From Paracoccus sediminis (GTDB lineage: Bacteria; Pseudomonadota; Alphaproteobacteria; Rhodobacterales; Rhodobacteraceae): a stretch of 64,000 nt of DNA. The stretch lies in contig NZ_FZNM01000008.1 of assembly GCF_900188295.1 (NCBI RefSeq), positions 62,001 through 126,000 of the forward strand. The letters run 5' to 3'. Below are positions 1 through 8,823 of the stretch, one piece after another. Numbering within the stretch: position 1 is the first letter of the stretch; every line of letters begins with the position of its first letter. A model generated the notes under the pieces. It did not search any database. It worked only from the letters and a program-made list of their open reading frames with translations, and was not told where the DNA came from. The position numbers and the translations under genes were made by a program.

Positions 1-765
1 CAGAACTGGGACGACCTGCGCAACCGCCTGCAACCGTCCGACCGGCGCTGTTACGGCTTTTTCCATCCGCAACTGGTGGACGAACCCCTGATCTTCGTCG
101 AGGTCGCGCTGACCAAGGGCATCCCCGACACCGTGGCCCCGCTGCTGGAGGTGGACCGCAAGCCCATCGACGCGGACCGCGCCGGCACGGCGGTGTTCTA
201 TTCCATTTCCAACACGCAGCGCGGACTGGCGGGGGTGTCCTTCGGCAATTTCCTCATCAAGCAGGTGGTCGAGGAGCTGAAGGCCGAACTGCCGAACATC
301 CAGACCTTCGTGACCCTGTCGCCGGTGCCCGGCTTTGCCGCCTGGCTGGCCCGCGCGCGCGAAGGGGGCGGCCTGCTGGACGACGCCCTGCGGGCCGACC
401 TGAAGCCCCTGGACCAGCCCGGTTGGCATGTGGACCCCGACGCGGCGCAGGCGCTGCGCGAACCGCTGCTGGCGGCGGCCGCGATCTATTTCCTGCGCGG
501 TCGCGACGGCAAAGGCCGGGCGGTCGATCCCGTCGCCCGCTTCCACCTGGGCAACGGCGCCTGTCTGGAACGGCTGAACTTTCTGGGCGACGTTTCGGCC
601 AACGGGTTGAAGCAATCGCATGGCCTGATGGTCAATTACCTGTACGATCCCGACCGGATCGAGACGAACCACGAAGCCTTTGCCGAACGCACCGACATCG
701 CCGCATCCGACGCGGTGCGCCGCCACCTGCCCGCCGCGCAAGCCATCACGAAGGAAACGCCATGA
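1..765 (+). CDS. Malonyl-CoA decarboxylase, C-terminal part (5' end outside window)
   Basis: Open from the first base of the window, so the start lies upstream; 254 residues of the C-terminal half are visible. MCD converts malonyl-CoA to acetyl-CoA and CO2. The visible part carries the family's acetyltransferase-like catalytic domain, with a stretch around SISNTQRGLAGVSFGNFLIK, the LSPVPGFAAWL segment, and near the end SHGLMVNYLYD followed by the NHEAFA region that usually closes the protein. The stop codon overlaps the ATG of the next gene (ATGA at 762-765). That gene encodes malonyl-CoA ligase, so the pair forms a malonate-use operon. A GTG at 76 is internal to the domain and is not the real start. 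Confidence 0.93.
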   Translation, partial: QNWDDLRNRLQPSDRRCYGFFHPQLVDEPLIFVEVALTKGIPDTVAPLLEVDRKPIDADRAGTAVFYSISNTQRGLAGVSFGNFLIKQVVEELKAELPNIQTFVTLSPVPGFAAWLARAREGGGLLDDALRADLKPLDQPGWHVDPDAAQALREPLLAAAAIYFLRGRDGKGRAVDPVARFHLGNGACLERLNFLGDVSANGLKQSHGLMVNYLYDPDRIETNHEAFAERTDIAASDAVRRHLPAAQAITKETP

Positions 766-2276
766 CCGCCAACCTGTTTCATATCCTGGAAACCGGCATC
801 GCCGATCCCCATGCCACCGCCATCGAAACCGCCGGCGGCGAACGCATCAGCTATGCCGACCTGATCGCCCGCACCGGACGCATGGCGAATGCCCTGGCCG
901 GAATGGGCGTGAAGCCCGGCGACCGGGTGGCGGCCCAGGTGGAAAAGTCGGTTCAGGCGATCATCCTCTATCTGGCGGCGGTGCGGGCGGGGGCGGTGTT
1001 TCTGCCGCTGAACACCGGCTATACCTCGTCCGAGATCGACTATTTCATCGGCGACGCGACGCCCGCCGTGTTCGTGTGCGATCCTGCACAGGTGGACGCA
1101 CTGGCGGACGCGGCATCGCGCGCAGGCGCGCGGATCGTCACGCTGGACGCGGGCGGCCAGGGCAGCCTGACGGATGCCGCCGCAGCCGCGCCCGCCGATT
1201 TCGCCACGGTGCCGCGTCAGGCGGACGATCTGGCCGCCCTGCTCTACACCTCGGGCACCACGGGGCGCAGCAAGGGCGCGATGCTGACGCATGGCAATCT
1301 GGTGTCGAACACCACCGCGCTGCGGGACGCCTGGCGTTACACGGCCCAGGACGTGCTGATCCACGCCCTGCCGATCTTTCACACGCACGGGCTGTTCGTG
1401 GCGACCAACGTGACGCTGTTTTCCGGCGCGTCGATGATTTTCCTGGCGAAATTCGACCCGGACCAGATCATCGGCCTGATGGACCGGGCGACCGTGCTGA
1501 TGGGCGTGCCGACCTTCTATGTCCGCTTGCTGGGCGACGGCCGGCTGGACCGCGGCCGGACCGCGCATATGCGGCTGTTCGTTTCGGGATCGGCGCCGTT
1601 GCTGGCGGAAACGCATCGCGAATGGCAGGCGCGCACCGGCCACGCGATCCTGGAACGCTATGGCATGACGGAAACCAACATGAACGCCTCCAACCCCTAT
1701 GAGGGCGACCGGATCGCGGGCACCGTAGGGATGCCCCTGCCGGGGGTAGAGATCATCGTGACCGACCCCGACACCGGGGCCGAACTGCCCCAAGGCGAGA
1801 TCGGCATGATCGAGGTGCGCGGCCCCAATGTCTTCAAGGGCTATTGGCAGATGCCGGAAAAGACCGCCGCCGAGCTGCGCGACAACGGGTTCTTCATCAC
1901 CGGCGACCTGGGGAAATTCGACGAATGCGGCTATCTGCATATCGTCGGGCGGGGCAAGGATCTGATTATCACCGGCGGCTACAACGTCTATCCCAAAGAG
2001 ATCGAGACCGAGATCGACGCCCTTCCCGGCGTGGTCGAATCCGCCGTGATCGGCCTGCCGCATCGCGATTTCGGCGAAGGGGTGACGGCGGTGATCGTGC
2101 CGACCGGCCGGGATGCCCTGTCCGAACACGACGTTCTGGCGGCGCTTGACGGACGGCTGGCGAAATTCAAGCAGCCCAAGCGCGTCCTGTTCGTGGACGA
2201 CCTGCCGCGCAACACCATGGGCAAGGTGCAAAAGAACCTGCTGCGCGACCGCTATGCCGATTTGTATCGCGGCTGA
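762..2276 (+). CDS. matB: Malonyl-CoA synthetase (malonate-CoA ligase)
   Basis: 504-residue class I adenylate-forming enzyme that makes malonyl-CoA from malonate, CoA and ATP. The AMP-binding P-loop TSGTTGRSKG is at about residues 163-172. An ERYGMTETNM motif follows at about 300, then GDLG and the hinge GRGKDLIITGGYNVYPKEIE near 400. The catalytic lysine of PRNTMGKVQKN is at about 488. The ATG at 762 is chosen because it overlaps the upstream stop by 4 bp; the reading frame stays open further upstream, but that stretch is antisense-like and inside the MCD gene. Pairing with MCD supports malonate rather than another acyl substrate. It ends 3 bp before the convergent glucan gene. Confidence 0.93.
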   Translation: MTANLFHILETGIADPHATAIETAGGERISYADLIARTGRMANALAGMGVKPGDRVAAQVEKSVQAIILYLAAVRAGAVFLPLNTGYTSSEIDYFIGDATPAVFVCDPAQVDALADAASRAGARIVTLDAGGQGSLTDAAAAAPADFATVPRQADDLAALLYTSGTTGRSKGAMLTHGNLVSNTTALRDAWRYTAQDVLIHALPIFHTHGLFVATNVTLFSGASMIFLAKFDPDQIIGLMDRATVLMGVPTFYVRLLGDGRLDRGRTAHMRLFVSGSAPLLAETHREWQARTGHAILERYGMTETNMNASNPYEGDRIAGTVGMPLPGVEIIVTDPDTGAELPQGEIGMIEVRGPNVFKGYWQMPEKTAAELRDNGFFITGDLGKFDECGYLHIVGRGKDLIITGGYNVYPKEIETEIDALPGVVESAVIGLPHRDFGEGVTAVIVPTGRDALSEHDVLAALDGRLAKFKQPKRVLFVDDLPRNTMGKVQKNLLRDRYADLYRG

Positions 2277-2279
2277 TCG

Positions 2280-3893
2280 TCAGGGCGTGCGGGCCAGCAG
2301 CGCGCGAAGCTGGGACGGAAACAGTTGCAGGATCAATGTTTCCGTCATGGCCGTGCCCGCGCGGTCCACATAGGCGCGCAGGTCGATGGGGGCGTCGCCC
2401 GCCTGTGCCACGGTCAGGTCGAACAGCGCGCGCCAGTAATCGGTGCCAACCACCGGATAGGCTGCCGTGTTCGACGCCTGCGCCCCGCTGGTCGAAACCA
2501 CGACCGACAGGCCATCCCCTCGCGTCAGGCCGGAAAGGTTCGGCCCGGCGAAATCGCACACCACCTTGATGACGCCCTTGGGCCGGGGCTGGCCGGGCAC
2601 CCCGCCCGCGCCCAGCCGGATGGCCGTGAACCGTGCGACCTCGCTGGCGGTCGGATTGTCCCGCACCCAGTCCAGCCGATAGGCGAAATCATACCGCCCG
2701 CCCGCCGCCGTGGGACCGGCGGGTTGCCAGAATGCCACGATGTTGTCATGGATTTCATCGTCGGTGCGCAGTTCGGACAGCACCACCGCCCCGTCGCCCC
2801 AGTCGCCCTGCGGCGTGATCCAGGCGCTGGCGCGTTTTTCATAGAACACGCCGTCGTCCTGATACTGCGCGAAATCGCGTTCCCGCTGCATCAGCCCGAA
2901 TCCCTTGACCCCCGGCGCGGCAAAGCTGTTCACGGTCGTTCCCGGCGGGTTGTTCAGCGGCCGCCAGATGCGTTCGCCATTGCCGGCCAGAATCTCCAGC
3001 CCGTCGGAATCATGCACCTCGGGCCGCCAGTCGGGCGAGACATGGGGCGTGTTCTTGCCGAACCAGAACATCGAGGTCAGGGGCGCGATCCCCAGCCGTT
3101 CCACCGCGTCGCGCAGAAAGACGGTGGCGGTGATATCCTGCGCAATGCCATCGCCGCGCCGCGATTGGATGCGATAGGCGCCGGTCGCGCGCGGGCTGTC
3201 CAGCAGCGCATAGGCGGTCAGGTCGCCGTTCGCTGCGGGTTCCAGCCAGAACTGCGTGAACAGCGGAAATTCCTCGGGCCCGTCCGGGATGGCGGTGTCG
3301 ATGGCCAAGCCGCGCGCTGACAGCCCGAACTGTCCGCTGTACCCCGAGGTCCGCCAGTAGGACGCGCCCAAAAAGGCCATCCAGTCAGTGCCGGTCCGGG
3401 CGTCCTGGACGCGAAACCCCGCAAAGCCCTTGGTGCCGGTCAGCCGGCGGGCCGGGTTGTCTTCGGGAATGTCGAACAGGTCCAGCGAGAACGGCAGCTC
3501 GGTCGCCATGCCGTTTTCGACGGTGTGAAGGCGCACCGGATTGCGGAAATAAAGCCCCGGAAAGAATGCCTGCACGGGCGAGATGCCGCCCCGGCCACGC
3601 CACAGGCTGCGGTCGGCCCGGAAACGGATCTGGTTGTGGCGGTCGTAGTCCAGCTGATCCAGGATGTCGGGATCGGCGACCTCGGGCGCGGCATGGGGCC
3701 GGGTGGCCAGATCGCGTGCCATGGCGCGCAGCCAGTCCAGGGAAAACGGCTGGCTGCTTCCGCTGCTGGTCATCTGCGCCCGCGCCACATGCGGCAGCAG
3801 AAAGAACGCCCCGCTGCCCAGGGCGGCAAGCAGGACAGCGCGGCGGGACAGGGGATCGGTCGGCATGGACATCCTGGTGGCGGGCATATGCAA
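2280..3893 (-). CDS. Periplasmic glucan biosynthesis protein, OpgG/OpgD (MdoG) family
   Basis: 537-residue exported protein of the family that shapes the backbone of osmoregulated periplasmic glucans. A twin-arginine signal is visible near the start (SRRAVLLAALGSGAFFLLPH, cleavage near ARAQ), as is usual for OpgD. The mature part contains the family features FRNPVRLHTVENG, the long beta-sandwich with TSMFWFGKN, and FAAPGVKGFGLMQRERDFAQYQD, followed by the C-terminal immunoglobulin-like domain. Four in-frame ATGs lie close together (3893, 3887, 3872, 3866) and none has a strong ribosome site, so the true start may be up to nine codons downstream. No opgH glycosyltransferase is next to it. OpgG and OpgD cannot be told apart from sequence alone. 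Confidence 0.9.
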   Translation of the reverse strand: MHMPATRMSMPTDPLSRRAVLLAALGSGAFFLLPHVARAQMTSSGSSQPFSLDWLRAMARDLATRPHAAPEVADPDILDQLDYDRHNQIRFRADRSLWRGRGGISPVQAFFPGLYFRNPVRLHTVENGMATELPFSLDLFDIPEDNPARRLTGTKGFAGFRVQDARTGTDWMAFLGASYWRTSGYSGQFGLSARGLAIDTAIPDGPEEFPLFTQFWLEPAANGDLTAYALLDSPRATGAYRIQSRRGDGIAQDITATVFLRDAVERLGIAPLTSMFWFGKNTPHVSPDWRPEVHDSDGLEILAGNGERIWRPLNNPPGTTVNSFAAPGVKGFGLMQRERDFAQYQDDGVFYEKRASAWITPQGDWGDGAVVLSELRTDDEIHDNIVAFWQPAGPTAAGGRYDFAYRLDWVRDNPTASEVARFTAIRLGAGGVPGQPRPKGVIKVVCDFAGPNLSGLTRGDGLSVVVSTSGAQASNTAAYPVVGTDYWRALFDLTVAQAGDAPIDLRAYVDRAGTAMTETLILQLFPSQLRALLARTP

Positions 3894-3923
3894 GCCATCA
3901 AATGTTTGCCCGCCGCCGAAAAT

Positions 3924-3957
3924 GCAAGTCCCCGCACGAGGCCGGGCGGGGACTTGC
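3924..3957 (-). terminator. 12-bp stem-loop terminator behind the RTX gene
   Basis: Perfect 12-bp inverted repeat, GCAAGTCCCCGC at 3924-3935 and GCGGGGACTTGC at 3946-3957, with a 10-base loop. Read on the minus strand it is followed by ATTTTC, so it looks like a rho-independent terminator for the leftward RTX gene that stops at 4021. It also lies about 30 bp upstream of the glucan gene and would insulate it. Confidence 0.8.
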
Positions 3958-4020
3958 CATCATTTCGGGCGCCCTCGTCGCGGCGGTGCCACGGGTTCGG
4001 TCAGGCCTTGGCCCGGCGCG

Positions 4021-4689
4021 TCACCAGATGAAGTCGTCGCTGTCCAATGCGTTCAGGCGCGCATCCTCGATCACCAGGCGGTGGGTGCCCGCCCGCAGGA
4101 CGACATCGTCGCCCGCTTGGGACAAGGCGTTTCGGATGCTGGCAAAGCTGGCGAATCCCGAAAAGGCCGACACGTCGATGCGGTCGTCGTCATCGTCGAA
4201 ATCGATGATCCGGTCCAGTCCGCTGTTGAACACGAATCGGTCCGCGCCCTCGCCCCCGCCCATTAGATCGTTGCCCGCCCCGCCGTTCAGGATATCGTCG
4301 CCTTCGCCGCCCGACAGGGTGTCGTTGCCCGCCTCGGCCAGCAGCACGTCGTCGCCTTCGCCGCCCCACAGGCGGTCGCTGCCATCGCCGGATCGAACGG
4401 TGTCGTTGCCGTCGTCGGCATGAACGGTGTCGTTTCCGCCTGCCGATACGGACGCGTCGTTGCCTTCGCCCAGCACGATACGGTTGTGCCCGCCCCCGGC
4501 GCTGACCAGATCGTTGCCCTCGCCGGCAGAAATGCGGTCGCTGCCGCCGCCGGCCTGGCGGGCTGCGGCGCGCTGCCGCGCATCGGCATGGTCGATACCG
4601 GCCTGAACGCCGGTCACGCGGCCTTGGCACATGCGCGGATCCGTGTCCACCGGATCGAAACCGGCGCCCTCGGATCTGCTGCACGGCAC
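4021..4689 (-). CDS. RTX (hemolysin-type calcium-binding repeat) protein, probable type I secretion substrate
   Basis: The frame holds about ten glycine/aspartate nonapeptide repeats (AGEGNDLVS, GEGDDVLLA, GAGNDLMGG and similar) at about residues 50-160. These form a calcium-binding beta-roll. The C-terminal 60 residues (FVFNSGLDRIIDFDDDDDRI, then a segment ending LDSDDFIW) are typical of the tail that types such proteins for type I export. The first 45 residues of the open frame are antisense to the catalytic-Asp region of a subtilase remnant and look non-coding, so the real start is uncertain; the gene may have lost its N-terminal domain. Possible starts are ATG 4689 and ATG 4632. No secretion ABC/HlyD genes are nearby. 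Confidence 0.7.
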   Translation of the reverse strand: MPCSRSEGAGFDPVDTDPRMCQGRVTGVQAGIDHADARQRAAARQAGGGSDRISAGEGNDLVSAGGGHNRIVLGEGNDASVSAGGNDTVHADDGNDTVRSGDGSDRLWGGEGDDVLLAEAGNDTLSGGEGDDILNGGAGNDLMGGGEGADRFVFNSGLDRIIDFDDDDDRIDVSAFSGFASFASIRNALSQAGDDVVLRAGTHRLVIEDARLNALDSDDFIW

Positions 4690-5320
4690 GGCGGTCGCCG
4701 CGCTTCTGGTGGGGAATGCGGACAGCCGCAGTCCCGGCCTGGTGCCGCAGGCCGAACTGGTCGCCGTGGACGCGTTCCAGAAGGTCGCGCAGGATCAGCG
4801 CATGGACGCCTTTGCCCTGATCGAGGCGCTGGATTACCTGACAGCCCAGAACGTGCGCATCGTCAACCTGTCGCTGGCCGGACCGCCCAATGCGGCGCTG
4901 GCCGGGCAGGTCGGGCAGATGGCGGCGGCCGACATCCTGATGATCGCGGCGGCGGGCAATGGCGGACCCAGGGCGGCGCCGGCCTATCCGGCGGCCTATG
5001 ACGCGGTGCTGGCCGTCACGGCGGTGGACCGGCGCGGACAGGTCTATCGCCGCGCCAACCGGGGCGATCACATCGATCTGGCGGCGCCGGGGGTAAACGT
5101 CTGGACGGCGGCCTCGATCCGCGGGGCGCGGACCAAGACCGGCACCTCTTATGCCGCGCCCTTCGTGACGGCGGCAGCCGCGCTGTTGTGGCAGCGCGAT
5201 CCGTCGCTGAGCGCCGCCCAGTTGCGCGACCGGCTGCGCGCCAGCGCCCGCGACCTGGGGGCGGACGGGCGCGACGCGATCTTCGGCGACGGCCTGATCG
5301 CCGCGCCGCCGCCCTGCTGA
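4560..5320 (+). pseudogene. Subtilisin-like (S8) serine protease, frameshifted and N-terminally truncated
   Basis: All parts of the S8 triad are present but not in one frame. The Asp segment PRIGMVDTG (GAT at 4594-4596) reads in frame 1. The His segment LLHGTAVAALLVG (CAC at 4682-4684), the oxyanion Asn in AAAGNGG and the Ser segment GTSYAAP (TCT at 5147-5149) read in frame 2. The two frames join if one extra base is removed between about 4650 and 4675, giving a sequence like TGASDLLHGTA. No start codon, signal peptide or propeptide is found upstream of about 4560, because there the sequence becomes RTX repeats on the other strand. This may be a decaying gene, a rearrangement scar or a sequencing error. 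Confidence 0.75.
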
Positions 5321-5363
5321 TCCAGGTCTTGGCAGGATCGCCGCCTCGTGGCACATCTGCGGC

Positions 5364-6428
5364 ATGGGGCGTTTTGTCTGGATCATTGCGGCGGTTTTCT
5401 GGGCGACCGTCGCCCTGGGGCAGGATCTGCGGGTCGCCACCTATGATCCCGGCCTGACCCGCAAGGGGCCGGGCCTGCTGGTGCGCGACATCCGCGCCGG
5501 TGATCCTCAGGTCCGGGCGGCGGCCCAGGTGATCGCGGCGGCAAGGCCGGACGTGATCCTGTTGACGGGTCTTGACTGGGACGCCGACGGGCAGGCCCTG
5601 GCGGCCTTTGCCAAGGTGTTGGAGGATGCGGGTCATGCGATGCCATACCGCTTTGCCGCCCGCCCCAATGCCGGGATGCCGACCGGGCTGGATCTGGACG
5701 GCGACGGCCGGCTGGGCGGCGCGGACGACGCGCAGGGCTTTGGTCAGTTTACCGGGCAGAACGGCATGGCGGTGTTGTCGCGCCTGCCGCTGGGGCCGGT
5801 CGTCGATCACACAGCGGTCCTGTGGCGCGACCTGCCGGGCAACCTGATGCCGCCGCTTGACGAGGCGGTGGCAGGGGTGCAACGCCTGTCGTCCACGGCC
5901 CATTGGAACGTACCGGTCCTAACCCCGCAGGGACCGCTGCATCTGCTGGCGTGGTCGGCCACGCCCCCGGTCTTTGACGGACCCGAGGATCTGAACGGCC
6001 GCCGAAACCATGACGAAGCCGCGTTCTGGCTGCGCCGCCTGCCCGAGGCGCCCTTCGTCTTGCTGGGCAATCCCAATCTGGATCTGGCGGATGGGGATGG
6101 GCGCCCCCAGGCGATGACGGCCCTGCTGGACCAGGCGCAGGATCCGCAGCCGCGCGGCGCCTATCAGCCGGAACAGACCGGGGCCAACGCGTCCCATCGC
6201 GGCGATCCGGCACTGGATACCGCGGTCTATGACGCCGCCGGGCCGGGCAACCTGCGTGTCGATTACGTCTGGCCCGCCAAGGGGCTGCGCGTCACCGGCA
6301 GCGGCGTGATCTGGCCCGCGCCCGGCGATCCGCTGGCCCCGGCGGTCGAGGCCGCGTCAAACCACCGGCTGGTCTGGGTGGATATCGATCCGGCATCGCT
6401 GGCGGAACCTTTCCGCGCGAAACGCTGA
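5364..6428 (+). CDS. Exported endonuclease/exonuclease/phosphatase (EEP) family protein
   Basis: 354 residues with an N-terminal signal peptide (cleavage near residue 19, VALGQD). The body resembles the EEP fold: RVATYDPGL at the first strand, ARPDVILLTGLDWD, a central GQNGMAVLSRLP, LLGNPNLDLADGDG where the family has its GDFN motif, and LRVDYVWP followed by the closing NHRLVWVDI. The calcium-like DLDGDGRLGGADD segment near residue 115 is typical of a secreted subgroup in Rhodobacteraceae. The substrate (nucleic acid, phospholipid or other phosphodiester) cannot be told. It starts 43 bp after the protease remnant. Confidence 0.82.
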   Translation: MGRFVWIIAAVFWATVALGQDLRVATYDPGLTRKGPGLLVRDIRAGDPQVRAAAQVIAAARPDVILLTGLDWDADGQALAAFAKVLEDAGHAMPYRFAARPNAGMPTGLDLDGDGRLGGADDAQGFGQFTGQNGMAVLSRLPLGPVVDHTAVLWRDLPGNLMPPLDEAVAGVQRLSSTAHWNVPVLTPQGPLHLLAWSATPPVFDGPEDLNGRRNHDEAAFWLRRLPEAPFVLLGNPNLDLADGDGRPQAMTALLDQAQDPQPRGAYQPEQTGANASHRGDPALDTAVYDAAGPGNLRVDYVWPAKGLRVTGSGVIWPAPGDPLAPAVEAASNHRLVWVDIDPASLAEPFRAKR

Positions 6429-6573
6429 CGGCACAACGAAACGGGAAGAAATCCCGCCATGGGGCGCAGGATCCCCCCACCATGCGGCGCCCGCACGCAT
6501 CATTCGCCGGCCCGGATCCGGTCTTGCCGCCGCGCGTCTTGGCGGCAGGCTTCGGGATCGGCGAACACCGCAT

Positions 6574-6590
6574 CCCGCCTTTCTGGCGGG
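6574..6590. terminator. Hairpin between convergent EEP and flagellar genes
   Basis: The inverted repeat CCCGCC/GGCGGG with loop TTTCT lies in the 199-bp gap between the convergent EEP gene and the last flagellar gene. A second perfect 7-bp stem (GCCCCGC at 6619-6625, GCGGGGC at 6634-6640) spans the stop codon at 6628. Neither has a clear U-tract, so these are weak terminator candidates. I see no gene in the gap. Confidence 0.4.
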
Positions 6591-6627
6591 GCGGCTTCGT
6601 CCGTTCGCGTTCATGGCAGCCCCGCCG

Positions 6628-6999
6628 TCAGTAGCGGGGCGTCCTTTCCTCCTCGCGGCGGGCGGCGGACAGATTCAGCAGCACTTCGGCCCGACCGAAT
6701 TCGCGCGCGGCGTCGCGGCGGGCCGCGTCAAAGCGGGGCAGCATCCGCGCGACCTCGGCCTCGGCCTGGCGCAGTTCGCGGGCGCTGCGCCCGGCCTGGG
6801 CGTTGGCAATGCGCGCCTCGGGCACCGACAGGGGCGCGGCGCTGCGATAGCTCTGGTCCAGGGCGGTGCGCATCGCCCCCGCGTGGTTTCGGGCCTGGGC
6901 CATGTGCAGGCTGAAGGCCGCGAACCGTTTCAGCTCGCGTTCGGCCTTGATCCGCGCGATGCGTTCCAGTTGGGCCAGCTTGTCGCTGTCCTTCACCAT
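6628..6999 (-). CDS. Small coiled-coil protein at the end of the flagellar operon (FliJ-like position)
   Basis: 123 residues, charged and almost entirely helical in appearance: it opens MVKDSDKLAQLERIARIKAE and continues with repeated Ala/Arg/Glu heptad-like stretches. There is no signal peptide or membrane segment. It starts 7 bp after flhB stops, so it is co-transcribed with export-gate genes. Size, charge and location suggest a FliJ-type stalk/chaperone of the flagellar export ATPase, but no signature proves this. The frame stays open upstream to 7194 inside flhB; the start at 6999 is preferred because it follows the flhB stop. Confidence 0.65.
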   Translation of the reverse strand: MVKDSDKLAQLERIARIKAERELKRFAAFSLHMAQARNHAGAMRTALDQSYRSAAPLSVPEARIANAQAGRSARELRQAEAEVARMLPRFDAARRDAAREFGRAEVLLNLSAARREEERTPRY

Positions 7000-7006
7000 G
7001 GTTCCC

Positions 7007-8068
7007 TCACCATCCGGCCCTTGCCTTTTCGCGCATCTTTTCGGCGAACCGGATCGCGGCGGCAACGGCGGCGAACTGTTCGCGGCGGATTTCCTGCCCG
7101 ACCTCGACCATGGCGTGGATCGCGCGGGCGCAGGGCGGATCCGGGAAGATCGGCACGCGGTGATCCCTGGCGCGCTCGCGGATGCGGGCGGCAACCTCGT
7201 CGGTGCCCTTGGCCAGGCAGACCGGCGCGCGACCGCTGCCGCGTTTCCATTCCAGGGCCACGGCGTAATGGGTGGGGTTGACGATCACCACATCGGCGCG
7301 GGCCACATCGGCCAGCATCTGATTGGTGGCGATGTCCACGGCGCGCTGGCGGCGGGCGGCCTTGAAATGCGGATCGCCTTCTGAGTCCTTGTATTCGTCC
7401 TCCATCTCCTTGCGGGACATGCGGTTCTTGCGGCGGTGGTCGAACCATTGCCAGCCCATGTCCAGACCCGCGAACAGGATCGAAACCGCCAGCGCCAGGG
7501 CCAGCACCCGTCCCAGCAACACCCCCAGATCGACGATCCAGCGGTCGCCCGCCAGCGGGCTTGCGGCCAGATGGCCCAGCAGGGCGCGGAACAGGAACCA
7601 GCCGCCCGCGCAGACCAGGGCCACCTTGCCCAGCGAGATGCCGAAATTCACCAGCCCCGACTTGCCGAATTTCTGGCCGGCCGTCTTCATCGGGTTGATC
7701 CGGTTCAGATCGAAGGCCAGCTTTTGCGGGGCGAACACCAGACCGCGCCCGGCGATCAGCGCCACCACGATCACCAGCGACGGGACCGCGGCCACCGCCA
7801 GCACCATCCAGCCGGCGTATTGGCCCAACGCCGCGGCAATCGCGCCGGTCGCGCCGGGCGCCCAGCCCTCGGACCCCAATGCCCGCGTGGCCATCGACAG
7901 CCAGGCCTTGACGGCAAATCCCGCGCCGACCGCAAAGGCCAGCCACGCGCCCAGATACATCGCCGCGACGTTCAATTCGGCCGACCGGGGGATGTCGCCC
8001 TTTTCGCGCGCTTTTCGCAGCTTCTGGTCGGACGCCTCGAAGGGCTTGTCGTCGTTCTCCTTGCTCAT
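7007..8068 (-). CDS. flhB: Flagellar type III export switch protein FlhB
   Basis: 353-residue inner-membrane component of the flagellar export gate. It sets substrate specificity by cleaving itself between Asn and Pro of the NPTH motif, seen here as VNPTHYAVAL at about residue 260. The N-terminus (MSKENDDKPFEASDQKLRKA) is the family's typical lead-in. Four membrane helices follow, then the linker KNRMSRKEMEDEYKDSEGDP before the cleaved domain. The ATG at 8068 overlaps the fliR stop by 4 bp; the open frame upstream of it is antisense-like and inside fliR. Confidence 0.95.
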   Translation of the reverse strand: MSKENDDKPFEASDQKLRKAREKGDIPRSAELNVAAMYLGAWLAFAVGAGFAVKAWLSMATRALGSEGWAPGATGAIAAALGQYAGWMVLAVAAVPSLVIVVALIAGRGLVFAPQKLAFDLNRINPMKTAGQKFGKSGLVNFGISLGKVALVCAGGWFLFRALLGHLAASPLAGDRWIVDLGVLLGRVLALALAVSILFAGLDMGWQWFDHRRKNRMSRKEMEDEYKDSEGDPHFKAARRQRAVDIATNQMLADVARADVVIVNPTHYAVALEWKRGSGRAPVCLAKGTDEVAARIRERARDHRVPIFPDPPCARAIHAMVEVGQEIRREQFAAVAAAIRFAEKMREKARAGW

Positions 8069-8823
8069 GGCGCCCTCGGCAGCATGTATCCCAGAATCGC
8101 GTCCGCCCAGATGGCGATCAGCAGTGGCGCCAGCAGCGCCAGGGCCGCCAAGGCCAGCATGATCGCGGCGGGCGAGCCGATGAAGATCACCGGAAGGGCG
8201 GGCATCACCCGGTTGATGACGCCCGACAGCGCCTGGAACATGAATCCCCCCAGCGTGAAGGGCGCGGCCAGCAGCATGGCGATCCAGAAGCTGCGGGCGG
8301 CCAGGCGGATCGCCTCGGTGGCCAGGCCGTCGGCGTCGGGCCAGCCGCCTGGCGGCCAGATCGCGAAGCTGTCGGCCATCAGCTGCACCAGCATCACCGG
8401 CAGGCCAAGCGCCATCAGCACAGCCAGTCCCGCCAGATGGACCATGTTTCCGATGGGATGGGGCGCGGCCTCGTTCTGGCCGCCGACCAGTTGCGACAGC
8501 GACGCCGTGGCCGCGATGGCCGAGGTGGCGATATCCAGCGACAGCGCCAGCAGCCGCAGCCCCATGCCCGCGGCCAGCCCGATCAGGGTTTCGGCCGCGG
8601 CCTGACCCAGCGTCGCCAGCGTATCGGCGGGCGCGAGGGCAGGCGGCAGCAGCCCCGCCAGCATGGGCGTGACGGCCATCGCGGCGGCGGCGCGGACGCG
8701 CACCGGGAGCACCCGTTCGCCCAGCCCCGGCAAGACCAGAATCAGGGCCTGCACCCGCAGGTAGACCAGCACCCAGGTCCAGCCAAAGCCCGGCAAGATC
8801 TGGCCAAGCTGGTCCCACATCAT
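8065..8823 (-). CDS. fliR: Flagellar export gate protein FliR
   Basis: 252-residue membrane protein of the export gate (FliPQR core). It opens MMWDQLGQILPGFGWTWVLV and continues with about six hydrophobic helices, including RVRAAAAMAVTPMLAG and LVGGQNEAAPHPIGNM. The start at 8823 is the first of two adjacent ATGs and overlaps the flhA stop as ATGA; the second ATG is at 8820. It is coupled at its end to flhB. fliQ, usually next to fliP or fliR, is not in this window. Confidence 0.93.
   Translation of the reverse strand: MMWDQLGQILPGFGWTWVLVYLRVQALILVLPGLGERVLPVRVRAAAAMAVTPMLAGLLPPALAPADTLATLGQAAAETLIGLAAGMGLRLLALSLDIATSAIAATASLSQLVGGQNEAAPHPIGNMVHLAGLAVLMALGLPVMLVQLMADSFAIWPPGGWPDADGLATEAIRLAARSFWIAMLLAAPFTLGGFMFQALSGVINRVMPALPVIFIGSPAAIMLALAALALLAPLLIAIWADAILGYMLPRAP

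Noticed and set aside
636..2231. Long minus-strand open frame opposite matB
   Set aside because: It is antisense to a complete, motif-bearing enzyme; its sequence is His/Gln/Arg-rich without any family pattern, the usual by-product of high GC.
4420..4560. Upstream extension of the subtilase through the RTX region on the plus strand
   Set aside because: The plus-strand reading here is the complement of perfect RTX repeats and has no signal peptide or propeptide character.
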